Source: Acidobacteriota bacterium
GTDB lineage: Bacteria > Acidobacteriota > Terriglobia > Acidiferrales > UBA7541
Reading direction: 5' to 3'
NCBI GenBank assembly: GCA_003131985.1
Contig: PKWH01000216.1
Location: 3,307-9,822, forward strand
Length of the DNA stretch: 6,516 nt
Shown here: positions 1 to 6,100 of the stretch, piece after piece
Layout: each line of letters starts with the position of its first letter
How positions within the stretch are numbered: the first letter of the stretch is position 1
Notes under the pieces: model-generated
Told to the model about the DNA's origin: nothing
What the model saw: the letters and a program-made list of their open reading frames with translations, nothing else
Databases searched by the model: none
Position numbers and translations under genes: made by a program

Positions 1-2
1 CT

Positions 3-1826
3 CCCATGCCTGCTTTGGATGGAACACCTGGACTGTTTACGCTTGGCACTGGAGACACGCTTCCGAAGGGCGGGTTCGATATCGTCGCAGGCGTGAATAA
101 ATTTTCGCGCATGCCGGGGGATATCACGGTGCTTCAAGTGGTCCCGTCATTTGGAGTGGGAATCACGAATTGGTTTACAGCGTTTCTTTCGATCGACGCG
201 GATGAGCATATCCACGTGGACCAGCCAACTTTGCTGAGCTTAAATTCCACGAACGGCCTGCAGTATCTGAATACGATTTATAGTCCTTTTCTGCCGTGCA
301 ACATACCCGCAGCTTGTCCGCCCGCTTACGTTGAGGATTTCCCGTTTGCTTCGCACAACGGCGGCGGTGTCGGAGAATTGGATTTGGGCTTCAAGATTCG
401 GTTGCTCTCCGAAAAGAGGGGCAAACCATTCAGCCTTTCGATTCGCAACGACTTTTACATTCCCACACAGAGCGGGTTTTCGACGCTGCTTTCGAACGAA
501 GTACAAACTGGACAGTTCAACTACGGCATCGGCCTGGAAGCGAGCAAGACGCTGTTCCATCACAGCATCCTGGCGACAATCAACTGGGCATACCGGTTCA
601 CGCGTCAATCGAGTTATACCGTGGATTTCGGCGGCGTAACCAGTCAGGGAGTTTTGAAACTGGCGGACCAAATGCCGATCGGAGCAGGCCTGCTGATATT
701 TCCAGATAAACGCTTTCAGATCATATCGGAATATGACGGCCTGATTTACATCGGTAAAGGCATACAGAATACGACTTTCGGCGCGCGCGATCCGGTAGAC
801 AGTCTGATGGGCTTCCGCATTTACGCGGTGAAGAACCTCGCGTTGGACGTGGGCTATCGTTACAACTTGAACCTGACGAACCATGAGGACCGAAATGGCT
901 TCGTCGTGAAGATTGCGTTTGCGCGCTGGCCGGAAAAGCCATTGCCGCCCGACAGTGTCGCGGCTACTTGCTCGGCGGACAAGGCGTCGGTGATGGAAGG
1001 TTCGAGTGATTATGTGACGGCGAATGTTGCAGCGACCGACGCGAACGGGCGTCCGCTCAATTATGCGTGGACGGCTTCAGGCGGGAAAATTATCGGCACC
1101 GGGCCGTATGTGCGATGGGATCCGACTGGAGTGGGTGGGGGGAGTTATGTCCTGACGGCGCGAGTGGATAATGGAGCGGGCAAAGGCGCGAGCTGCTCGA
1201 GTTCTGTTACGGTGCAACCAAAACCATTAGCGGCGCCCACGATGAGTTGTTCTGCAAATCCAGCCACAGCAATTGCCGGCGAACGCCCGACGATTACGGC
1301 AACCGTGAATGATGCCTCCGGGACACCTATCACCTACACGTGGCAGGCAAATGCCGGGCAGATTATTGGAACTGGATCCACCGTGCAGTTCGATACTTCG
1401 GGTCTGCTGGCCGGGACGTACACGGTGACGGGCCGAGCGGAAAACGGCGTTCACAGTGCGTGCGATTGCTCTACGACGGTCACGGTGCAGGCGCCTGCAG
1501 TGGCTCCGGAAGCCAGCAAAATCAGCGAATGCGATTTCGCATTGAACAGCGCGCGTGCGGATAACGTATGTAAGCGCACGTTGGACGACGTGGCTGTGCG
1601 CTTGCAGACTGACGCGAAAGCAAAGATCGTTGTGGTGGGTTACGCGGAGCCCAAGGAGCGTCGTGCGCAGAAACTCGCGAGCGAGCGGGCCGAGGGCGCC
1701 AAGAAGTATCTGAACGAGAAAAAGAGTGTGGACACTTCGCGCGTTGAAGTGCGCACGAATACAGAGACCGGAAAAGAAGGGCGCCGAGTTGAAATTATCC
1801 TGGTGCCGGATGGCGCTACATACTGA
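3..1826 (+). CDS. Outer-membrane beta-barrel protein with two Ig/PKD-like repeats and an OmpA-like C-terminal domain (5' end missing)
   Basis: This looks like a cell-envelope protein with an outer-membrane barrel and a periplasmic tail that may touch peptidoglycan. The frame is open to the left edge, and the first ATG (position 6) is not followed by a signal peptide, so the true start is probably outside the window. Residues are counted from that ATG. Residues 1-312 alternate polar and hydrophobic residues like barrel strands and end in the strand FVVKIAFARW. Residues 318-404 and 411-495 are two Ig/PKD-like repeats. Residues 500-606 resemble OmpA/Pal: GYAEP at 545-549, SERAEGAKKYL from 559, and GRRVEI near 592. 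The Asp that normally helps bind diaminopimelate appears to be Glu548, while the partner Arg561 is kept. Domain order is clear. The barrel is inferred from sequence texture, and the ligand and role are unknown. Confidence 0.8.
   Translation, partial: PMPALDGTPGLFTLGTGDTLPKGGFDIVAGVNKFSRMPGDITVLQVVPSFGVGITNWFTAFLSIDADEHIHVDQPTLLSLNSTNGLQYLNTIYSPFLPCNIPAACPPAYVEDFPFASHNGGGVGELDLGFKIRLLSEKRGKPFSLSIRNDFYIPTQSGFSTLLSNEVQTGQFNYGIGLEASKTLFHHSILATINWAYRFTRQSSYTVDFGGVTSQGVLKLADQMPIGAGLLIFPDKRFQIISEYDGLIYIGKGIQNTTFGARDPVDSLMGFRIYAVKNLALDVGYRYNLNLTNHEDRNGFVVKIAFARWPEKPLPPDSVAATCSADKASVMEGSSDYVTANVAATDANGRPLNYAWTASGGKIIGTGPYVRWDPTGVGGGSYVLTARVDNGAGKGASCSSSVTVQPKPLAAPTMSCSANPATAIAGERPTITATVNDASGTPITYTWQANAGQIIGTGSTVQFDTSGLLAGTYTVTGRAENGVHSACDCSTTVTVQAPAVAPEASKISECDFALNSARADNVCKRTLDDVAVRLQTDAKAKIVVVGYAEPKERRAQKLASERAEGAKKYLNEKKSVDTSRVEVRTNTETGKEGRRVEIILVPDGATY
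957..1490 (+). repeat. Tandem pair of Ig/PKD-like modules inside the envelope protein
   Basis: Two consecutive modules of roughly 85 residues are clearly related. Both contain a Y-x-W core followed by IIGTG, a D-x-(T/S)-G turn, then SYVLTARVDNG in the first and TYTVTGRAENG in the second. Each begins with a cysteine (C322, C415) and ends with one (C397, C488, plus an extra C486). This pattern predicts a disulphide tying the first and last strands of each module in the oxidising periplasm or outside the cell. They probably act as a stalk between the barrel and the OmpA-like end. The disulphides are inferred. Confidence 0.7.
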
Positions 1827-1850
1827 GCATTTAGGCGAACCTGAAAATGC
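1827..1850 (+). terminator. Possible stem-loop directly after the envelope-gene stop codon
   Basis: GCATTT (1827-1832) pairs with AAATGC (1845-1850), and AGG (1833-1835) pairs with CCT (1840-1842) around a CGAA loop, leaving a two-base bulge (1843-1844). It starts at the first base after the TGA. There is no run of T after it, so it is not a classical intrinsic terminator. It may be a 3'-end RNA structure or chance. Confidence 0.3.
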
Positions 1851-1949
1851 TGCGTCTGCGATGGACCCGGCCGCGGCGAAGAATCACACTTTTTCGCGCT
1901 TGAATCGCCAGTCGACGGCGAGGTGCTTCTCGCTGATAGTGCCATTGGC

Positions 1950-1977
1950 GTTCGGTCCCTAAATTGCAGCACCGAAC
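1950..1977 (+). promoter_or_regulatory. Candidate sigma-54 (-24/-12) promoter within an inverted repeat, upstream of the propeller gene
   Basis: GG at 1954-1955 is followed by exactly ten bases and then GC at 1966-1967. The downstream element reads TTGCA, a full match to the -12 box, but the -24 side matches poorly outside the GG (CGGTCC rather than TGGCAC). Transcription would begin near 1979, about 54 bases before the ATG at 2033. The element lies inside an inverted repeat, GTTCGGT (1950-1956) and ACCGAAC (1971-1977), with a 14-base gap. A sigma-54 activator is encoded downstream in the window. One such match by chance in a few hundred bases is quite possible. Confidence 0.27.
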
Positions 1978-1997
1978 CTCGAGCCCCTGCACCAAAA

Positions 1998-2010
1998 TGT
2001 GCCTGGCACA
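1998..2010. promoter_or_regulatory. Perfect palindrome TGTGCC-T-GGCACA, possible operator
   Basis: Two perfect 6-base arms surround a single central base, 22 bases before the propeller start codon. A related element, GCC-TT-GGC, follows at 2014-2021. In this position a bound regulator could block transcription or translation initiation. No specific regulator family is indicated, and function is inferred only from symmetry and location. Confidence 0.33.
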
Positions 2011-2032
2011 CAAGCCTTGGCATCTAAATGAC

Positions 2033-4096
2033 ATGAGTTTCCGAATTTATCGATGGCTAGTAGTAATGGTCGTTTTCTTCAGTTCTTTTTCCCTTTGCGG
2101 AAGCATGTTTGCACAAACCTGGATGTCGATGGGCCCCTTGGGCGGGGACGTACGCTCGCTGACGGCTGATCCATCCCAGCCCAGAGTGCTCTACCTTGGA
2201 ACTGCGGATGGCTACATTTTCGGTTCGCAAGATGCGGGTGAACACTGGCGGTCGCTTGGGCTGGTAGGGCCTGCGAATGGGGTGATCACCGCAATCATCG
2301 TCGATCCAAGGAATTCCGAGACGCTTGTTGCATCCATGTGGACAAAGGACGCAAATGGAGAGGGCGGCGGAGTTTTTATCAGCCGCGATAGCGGCAGAAC
2401 GTGGCAAGGATCCGGTCTTGGAGGCCATGCAATTCGCGCGCTGGTGCAATCGGCATCCGAGCCTGACGTTCTAGTCGCTGGGGCCCTCGACGGCGTTTTC
2501 CGCTCGAACGATCTGGGCAGAAATTGGGAGCAGATCACTCCTTCGGGGGATTCAGAGTTGCGCAATTTTGATTCGCTCGCGCTTGACCCGCAGGATTCCA
2601 AGATTATTTATGCCGGAACATTTCACTTGCCGTGGAAAACATTGGACGGCGGGAAAGACTGGGCGCCGATCCATCGCGGAATGATAGACGATTCGGACGT
2701 TTTGAGTTTGGCGGTGGACGCGTCGGAGCCTCAGCGGGTATATGCGAGCGCGTGCTCGGGAGTTTATCGAAGCGAAGACGCCGGTTCCTACTGGAACAAG
2801 ATCGAGGGCATTCCGTTTTCCTCGCGACGCACGCCCGTGATCCGCCAGGACCCGTTGCATCCCTTGGTACTGTTTGCCGGGACTACCGAAGGGCTTTGGA
2901 AGACGACGGATGGTGGAGCGCGGTGGCGGCGCGTTTCTCCTAGAGATTGGGTAATCAACTCGCTTGTAATTCAATCCATTGCACGAACTTCGCCGGCCAG
3001 CAGCTACACGGCGGAATCTTCCACTATGGAATCTTCAGAGGAACAGACCCGCGTGCTGATCGGAACGGAGCAACGAGGAGTTCTCGCGAGCGACGACGGC
3101 GGAGATCATTTTCGAGAGTTGAACGAAGGGTTTCACCACCGGCGGATTGTTTCACTGGCGATTGACGCCGATAGGCCCGGGCGTGTGGCCGCGGTTCTCG
3201 CGAATTCTCCAGATTCTCCTGTAGAGACGGAGGATGGAGGACGCACATGGTCCACGATCAGCGCCGGTCTGAACGCGAATGCAGTAACACGGATCTTTTC
3301 TTCACCGCGGGGATGGTTAGCAGCGCTAGCCTCCGGGGGGTTCGCTCGTTTTGACGCCCAGAGTCGAAGATGGACGAGACTCGGGAGGCTTATCGATAAG
3401 CCCGGAGATGCGGCAGGCACGGTCGAAGGACCGGAAATTCACTCCCGGCGGTTTGATGCTGTGGTCAACGACTTAGCATGCGGCGAGGCGAAGTGCTTTG
3501 CGGCGACTCAAGAGGGATTATTTTTCACGTCTGACAATGGCAACACGTGGACCGTGCTTTCTTTCACTTCGGCTAATTTGCCGGTGAATTCCGTTCGGGT
3601 GTCGGGCGACTCGCAAAAATTGCGAATCGTTTCGTCAAACGCGATGATTTTTTCGGACGATGCCGGTCGAACTTGGAAGTGGCACGATCTTCCGCTCGAT
3701 TCGGGTGGTGCTATCCGTCTTGAATGGGCGGCGGTCGATACGCTCTTTGCCGCCGCGAGAAATGGACTTTACATTTCGCGGGACGATGGAGCTAGATGGG
3801 AAAAGTTGCAGTCTGGATTGCCGGCGACAGCTCCCGACGACCTGCTGATTCATGCGGGTGTCTGGCTGGTTTCAATGCGGGATCGTGGGCTATTCATTTC
3901 TCGGAATGAAGGCGCGAGCTGGTCGCGCGTGAAGGAACTAGATGGTTGGAGCGCCGACGATCAATTTACCATGCTCGCAAACGGAATAAACGGGGAGTTC
4001 GTTTACGCGGGATCTGCCAATGATGGTCTGTATATGTTGGATTTGCTGGGTCGGTCAGCAGCCGGGAGGTTCGAATCAGCCCAGGATGGAAAATAA
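2033..4096 (+). CDS. Exported Asp-box (BNR/sortilin-like) beta-propeller protein
   Basis: A 687-residue protein of unknown function, exported by Sec and apparently made only of propeller blades. The ATG at 2033 is chosen because it gives a typical signal peptide: basic MSFRIYR, a hydrophobic core at residues 8-21, and probable cleavage after A27 (MFA|Q). The frame is open further upstream, but those starts would add a long polar leader. No good ribosome binding site is seen. Asp-boxes (S/T-x-D-x-G-x-x-W) begin near residues 65, 117, 158, 203, 247, 291, 353, 399, 499, 541, 582 and 623; examples are SRDSGRTW, TEDGGRTW and SDDAGRTW. Decayed boxes lie near 439-447 and 669. Such boxes occur in sialidases, GH74 enzymes, sortilin/VPS10 and Ycf48-like proteins. 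I see no sialidase or GH74 catalytic signature, so a binding or scaffold role is as likely as an enzyme. Confidence 0.85.
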   Translation: MSFRIYRWLVVMVVFFSSFSLCGSMFAQTWMSMGPLGGDVRSLTADPSQPRVLYLGTADGYIFGSQDAGEHWRSLGLVGPANGVITAIIVDPRNSETLVASMWTKDANGEGGGVFISRDSGRTWQGSGLGGHAIRALVQSASEPDVLVAGALDGVFRSNDLGRNWEQITPSGDSELRNFDSLALDPQDSKIIYAGTFHLPWKTLDGGKDWAPIHRGMIDDSDVLSLAVDASEPQRVYASACSGVYRSEDAGSYWNKIEGIPFSSRRTPVIRQDPLHPLVLFAGTTEGLWKTTDGGARWRRVSPRDWVINSLVIQSIARTSPASSYTAESSTMESSEEQTRVLIGTEQRGVLASDDGGDHFRELNEGFHHRRIVSLAIDADRPGRVAAVLANSPDSPVETEDGGRTWSTISAGLNANAVTRIFSSPRGWLAALASGGFARFDAQSRRWTRLGRLIDKPGDAAGTVEGPEIHSRRFDAVVNDLACGEAKCFAATQEGLFFTSDNGNTWTVLSFTSANLPVNSVRVSGDSQKLRIVSSNAMIFSDDAGRTWKWHDLPLDSGGAIRLEWAAVDTLFAAARNGLYISRDDGARWEKLQSGLPATAPDDLLIHAGVWLVSMRDRGLFISRNEGASWSRVKELDGWSADDQFTMLANGINGEFVYAGSANDGLYMLDLLGRSAAGRFESAQDGK

Positions 4097-4371
4097 ATTT
4101 CGAACGGTCTTTCGATTAAACCATTTTGGAATTGCCTGAGGCCGTCCATTCCCGATTTTGCATGACTTGTATTATGTATTGGTTCCAGCACTTACCTAAA
4201 TTCCGTAGTATTACGACTTGTTAATAATCCCAAATCGACACTAGACTCTGCATCGCATCCAATCCCTTTTCCACCTAAGACCTTTGCTTTCAGCAGTTCG
4301 GCCAACGTTCCTAAGTGGTATGCATTGTGCATTGGCAACGCGGAAGTAACAGGCAGAAAAGGAACCAACCA
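4097..4371. other. Non-coding region before the response regulator
   Basis: These 275 bases separate the propeller gene from the regulator. The stretch around 4165-4230 is AT-rich and is the likeliest promoter area, but I could not pair a convincing -35 with a -10 box, and no GG-N10-GC element with a TTGC box was found on either strand. There is no clear terminator after the propeller gene. The only distinctive element is the repeated TGCATTG motif at its right end. Confidence 0.6.
4319..4335 (+). promoter_or_regulatory. Tandem TGCATTG motif upstream of the response regulator
   Basis: TGCATTG occurs twice head to tail (4321-4327 and 4328-4334). The element can also be read as ATGCA-TTG-TGCAT, an inverted pair of half-sites. 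It lies about 37-53 bases before the regulator ATG. A similar arrangement appears at 5948-5966. A regulator binding site is inferred, not shown. Confidence 0.27.
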
Positions 4372-5772
4372 ATGGCTAGTGGGACAGAGGCGAGTTTTGC
4401 AGCCGAGCGAGCAGTGCCGGTCACGGTTCTTATCGTGGACGATGAGGACGCAACACGGAACCTTTGCCGGGATGTTGTGAGCGAATCCGGATTGCGCACG
4501 AAATTGGCGGCGACGACCGAGCAAGCACTGGATATTCTCGATCAATCGGCTGTGGATATTGTCATCACGGACTTGCGCGTACCGCAACTTGGCGGGATTG
4601 AGTTGCTCAAACGCGTGAAGGAGACTTATCCGCAAGCGGCGGTGATGGTATTGACGCAGTACGGGACGATTGAGAGCGCCGTCGAGGCCACGCGCATGGG
4701 CGCTGTGGACTACGTGACAAAGCCGTTCCACGTCCCTGAATTGCGGAGCAAGCTCGATAGGGTGGTACGACTGCTTGAGGTGGATCAGGAAAATCGAATA
4801 CTTCGCGAACAGCTTCGCACCAAGCCGGGATTCGCGGGTTTAATAGGTATATCGCCCAAGATGCAGCGGGTGTATCGGCTGATCGAAAAGGTAAGCCAGC
4901 ATACTTATCCGGTGCTCATTTTGGGTGAAAGCGGGACTGGGAAAGAATTGGTTGCGCGCTCGATTCATTTTTCAGGAGTGCGAAAAGCCAAGGCGTTCGT
5001 TCCGGTGGATTGTTCTGCCCTGGTACCAACGCTGATCGAAGCGGAACTCTTCGGGTACGTAAAAGGAGCTTTTACCGGTGCAAATCAGACCAAACCGGGA
5101 CTGATGGAAGTGGCGGATAACGGCACACTGTTTCTCGACGAGATCGGGGATCTTCCTGTCGACTTGCAGGCAAAACTCCTGCGCGCGTTGCAGGAGAAAG
5201 AAATCAGGCCGGTGGGCTCGACCGCGCGGCTTCCTCTTTCCGTGCGGATCATTGCCGCGACAAATCGTGATCTCGAGACGGCTGTTCGGCAGGGCGGTTT
5301 CCGCCAGGATCTTTATTTTCGGCTGAACGTGGTGCAAATCAAGTTACCACCTCTGCGCGAACGGAAGAGCGATATTCCTATTTTGGTGAATTCTTTTCTG
5401 GAAAAATACTCCGAGGCTCACGGCAAAACTCGCACAATTTCGGAAGACGCCATAGCGCGTTTGATGGGTTACGACTGGCCGGGCAATGTGCGGGAGCTTG
5501 AAAATGCTATCGAGCGCGCCATGGCACTGGGGTCCGGTCCGATTTTGCACGTAGGCGATCTTCCGTCCAATCTTCAGCAAGCTAGCGGCGAACGCTTACC
5601 GCAGAACGACGAGCTGTTGCCGCTTGAGGAACTCGAACGGCGGGCAATTCTTCGCGCGCTGCGTGAAGCTGCCGGTGACAAACTGGCTGCGGCACGCCTG
5701 CTGGGAATTGGGAAAACCACTCTCTATCGCAAGTTGAAACAGTATGAGGTTCAGTCGCAATCTAGTTCGTAA
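4372..5772 (+). CDS. NtrC-family sigma-54-dependent response regulator
   Basis: A 466-residue cytoplasmic regulator which, when phosphorylated, should hydrolyse ATP to open sigma-54 RNA polymerase promoters. The ATG at 4372 is chosen because AAGGA lies 8 bases before it; an upstream GTG at 4315 lacks such a site. Receiver domain, residues 17-130: acidic pair D23/D24, phospho-acceptor D67, T95 and K117. AAA+ domain, about 155-395: Walker A GESGTGKE at 185-192, sigma-54 contact loop GAFTGA at 232-237 (intact), Walker B FLDE at 254-257, sensor I around ATNR at 296-299, probable arginine fingers R311 and R317, and sensor II in WPGNVRE at 369-375. The C-terminal Fis-type helix-turn-helix spans 436-458 and ends LYRKLKQY. 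Every key residue is present and the length is typical, so it should be functional. The PAS protein downstream is a candidate kinase partner. Target genes are unknown. Confidence 0.95.
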   Translation: MASGTEASFAAERAVPVTVLIVDDEDATRNLCRDVVSESGLRTKLAATTEQALDILDQSAVDIVITDLRVPQLGGIELLKRVKETYPQAAVMVLTQYGTIESAVEATRMGAVDYVTKPFHVPELRSKLDRVVRLLEVDQENRILREQLRTKPGFAGLIGISPKMQRVYRLIEKVSQHTYPVLILGESGTGKELVARSIHFSGVRKAKAFVPVDCSALVPTLIEAELFGYVKGAFTGANQTKPGLMEVADNGTLFLDEIGDLPVDLQAKLLRALQEKEIRPVGSTARLPLSVRIIAATNRDLETAVRQGGFRQDLYFRLNVVQIKLPPLRERKSDIPILVNSFLEKYSEAHGKTRTISEDAIARLMGYDWPGNVRELENAIERAMALGSGPILHVGDLPSNLQQASGERLPQNDELLPLEELERRAILRALREAAGDKLAAARLLGIGKTTLYRKLKQYEVQSQSSS

Positions 5773-5894
5773 GACTCCCCGTCCTACCAAGCTAACTTTG
5801 CAATCCGCTCAGCACTTTGAATAAAGCGACATTCCTGCAGAGGGATAGGCTGTTTCGAACTGGGAATAACGCGTCTGATTTTTCTTCGCTAGGT

Positions 5895-5912
5895 CTTTCA
5901 ATCTATTGAAAG
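5895..5912. promoter_or_regulatory. Perfect inverted repeat CTTTCAAT-CT-ATTGAAAG
   Basis: Two perfect 8-base arms are separated by two bases, in the gap between the response regulator and the small ORF, about 52 bases before the ORF start. The tiny gap suits a dimeric protein binding site better than an RNA hairpin. There is no T-run after it, so it is not an intrinsic terminator. The rest of 5773-5964 shows nothing I can name. Confidence 0.4.
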
Positions 5913-5947
5913 TACGGAACATAAAAATTGCCTGACATGGTCAAGCT

Positions 5948-5966
5948 TATGCATTGGACTGTGCAT
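5948..5966 (+). promoter_or_regulatory. Second TATGCATTG / TGCAT element, at the start of the small ORF
   Basis: TATGCATTG (5948-5956) matches 4319-4327 exactly. A second TGCAT (5962-5966) follows in inverted relation to ATGCA at 5949-5953, with 8 bases between them instead of 3. The element overlaps the ATG of the small ORF, so if bound it could block its transcription or translation. The evidence is recurrence only. Confidence 0.23.
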
Positions 5967-6093
5967 GCTAATCGAACCGGCTAAGAACAAGAGATTAATC
6001 TGGATACGATTGATCCGCCGCGCTTTGGACTACGGCCTAACGGTGGGCGCAGCGCTTCTTTGCAGTTACTGGATCATCCAGGGGCGGTGGTGA
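5965..6093 (+). CDS. Probable small membrane peptide (42 aa) ahead of the PAS protein
   Basis: This ORF starts with ATG at 5965 and ends with TGA at 6091-6093. The first 19 residues are strongly basic (for example KNKR and IRLIRR). They are followed by one plausible membrane helix at about residues 22-39 (LDYGLTVGAALLCSYWII) and a short tail, QGRW. By the positive-inside rule the N-terminus would be cytoplasmic. The stop lies only 7 bases before the ATG of the PAS gene, and the GAAGG that could serve that gene overlaps the stop, which suggests translational coupling. Its own ribosome binding site is weak. I do not recognise a family. It could be a small kinase partner, a leader peptide whose translation controls the kinase, or a chance ORF. 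Confidence 0.42.
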   Translation: MLIEPAKNKRLIWIRLIRRALDYGLTVGAALLCSYWIIQGRW

Positions 6094-6100
6094 AGGCGCG

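Noticed and set aside
240..884. Reverse-strand open frame opposite the barrel region
   Set aside because: It lies wholly opposite a convincing coding region and its translation shows no recognisable domain.
2004..2021. Second sigma-54-like sequence, TGGCAC followed by TTGGC
   Set aside because: The GG to GC spacing is 13 bases instead of the required 10.
1964..2032. Upstream extension of the propeller gene
   Set aside because: It would add 23 polar residues in front of a typical signal peptide that begins at 2033.
2033..2113. Lipoprotein signal (cysteine at residue 22 of the propeller protein)
   Set aside because: The residues before the cysteine, F-S-L, do not fit a lipobox, which needs a small residue directly before Cys.
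2033..4096. GH74 xyloglucanase or sialidase assignment for the propeller protein
   Set aside because: Asp-boxes are shared by many families, and the N-terminal and catalytic signatures of these enzymes are not visible.
4315..4371. Longer start (GTG at 4315) for the response regulator
   Set aside because: It would add 19 residues unlike a receiver N-terminus and has no ribosome binding site, whereas the ATG at 4372 has AAGGA at an 8-base distance.
4192..4731. Reverse-strand open frame opposite the start of the response regulator
   Set aside because: It overlaps an unambiguous receiver domain in antisense, and its protein has no recognisable motif.
5916..5931. GG followed by TTGC as a sigma-54 promoter before the small ORF
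   Set aside because: The spacing is 12 bases rather than 10.
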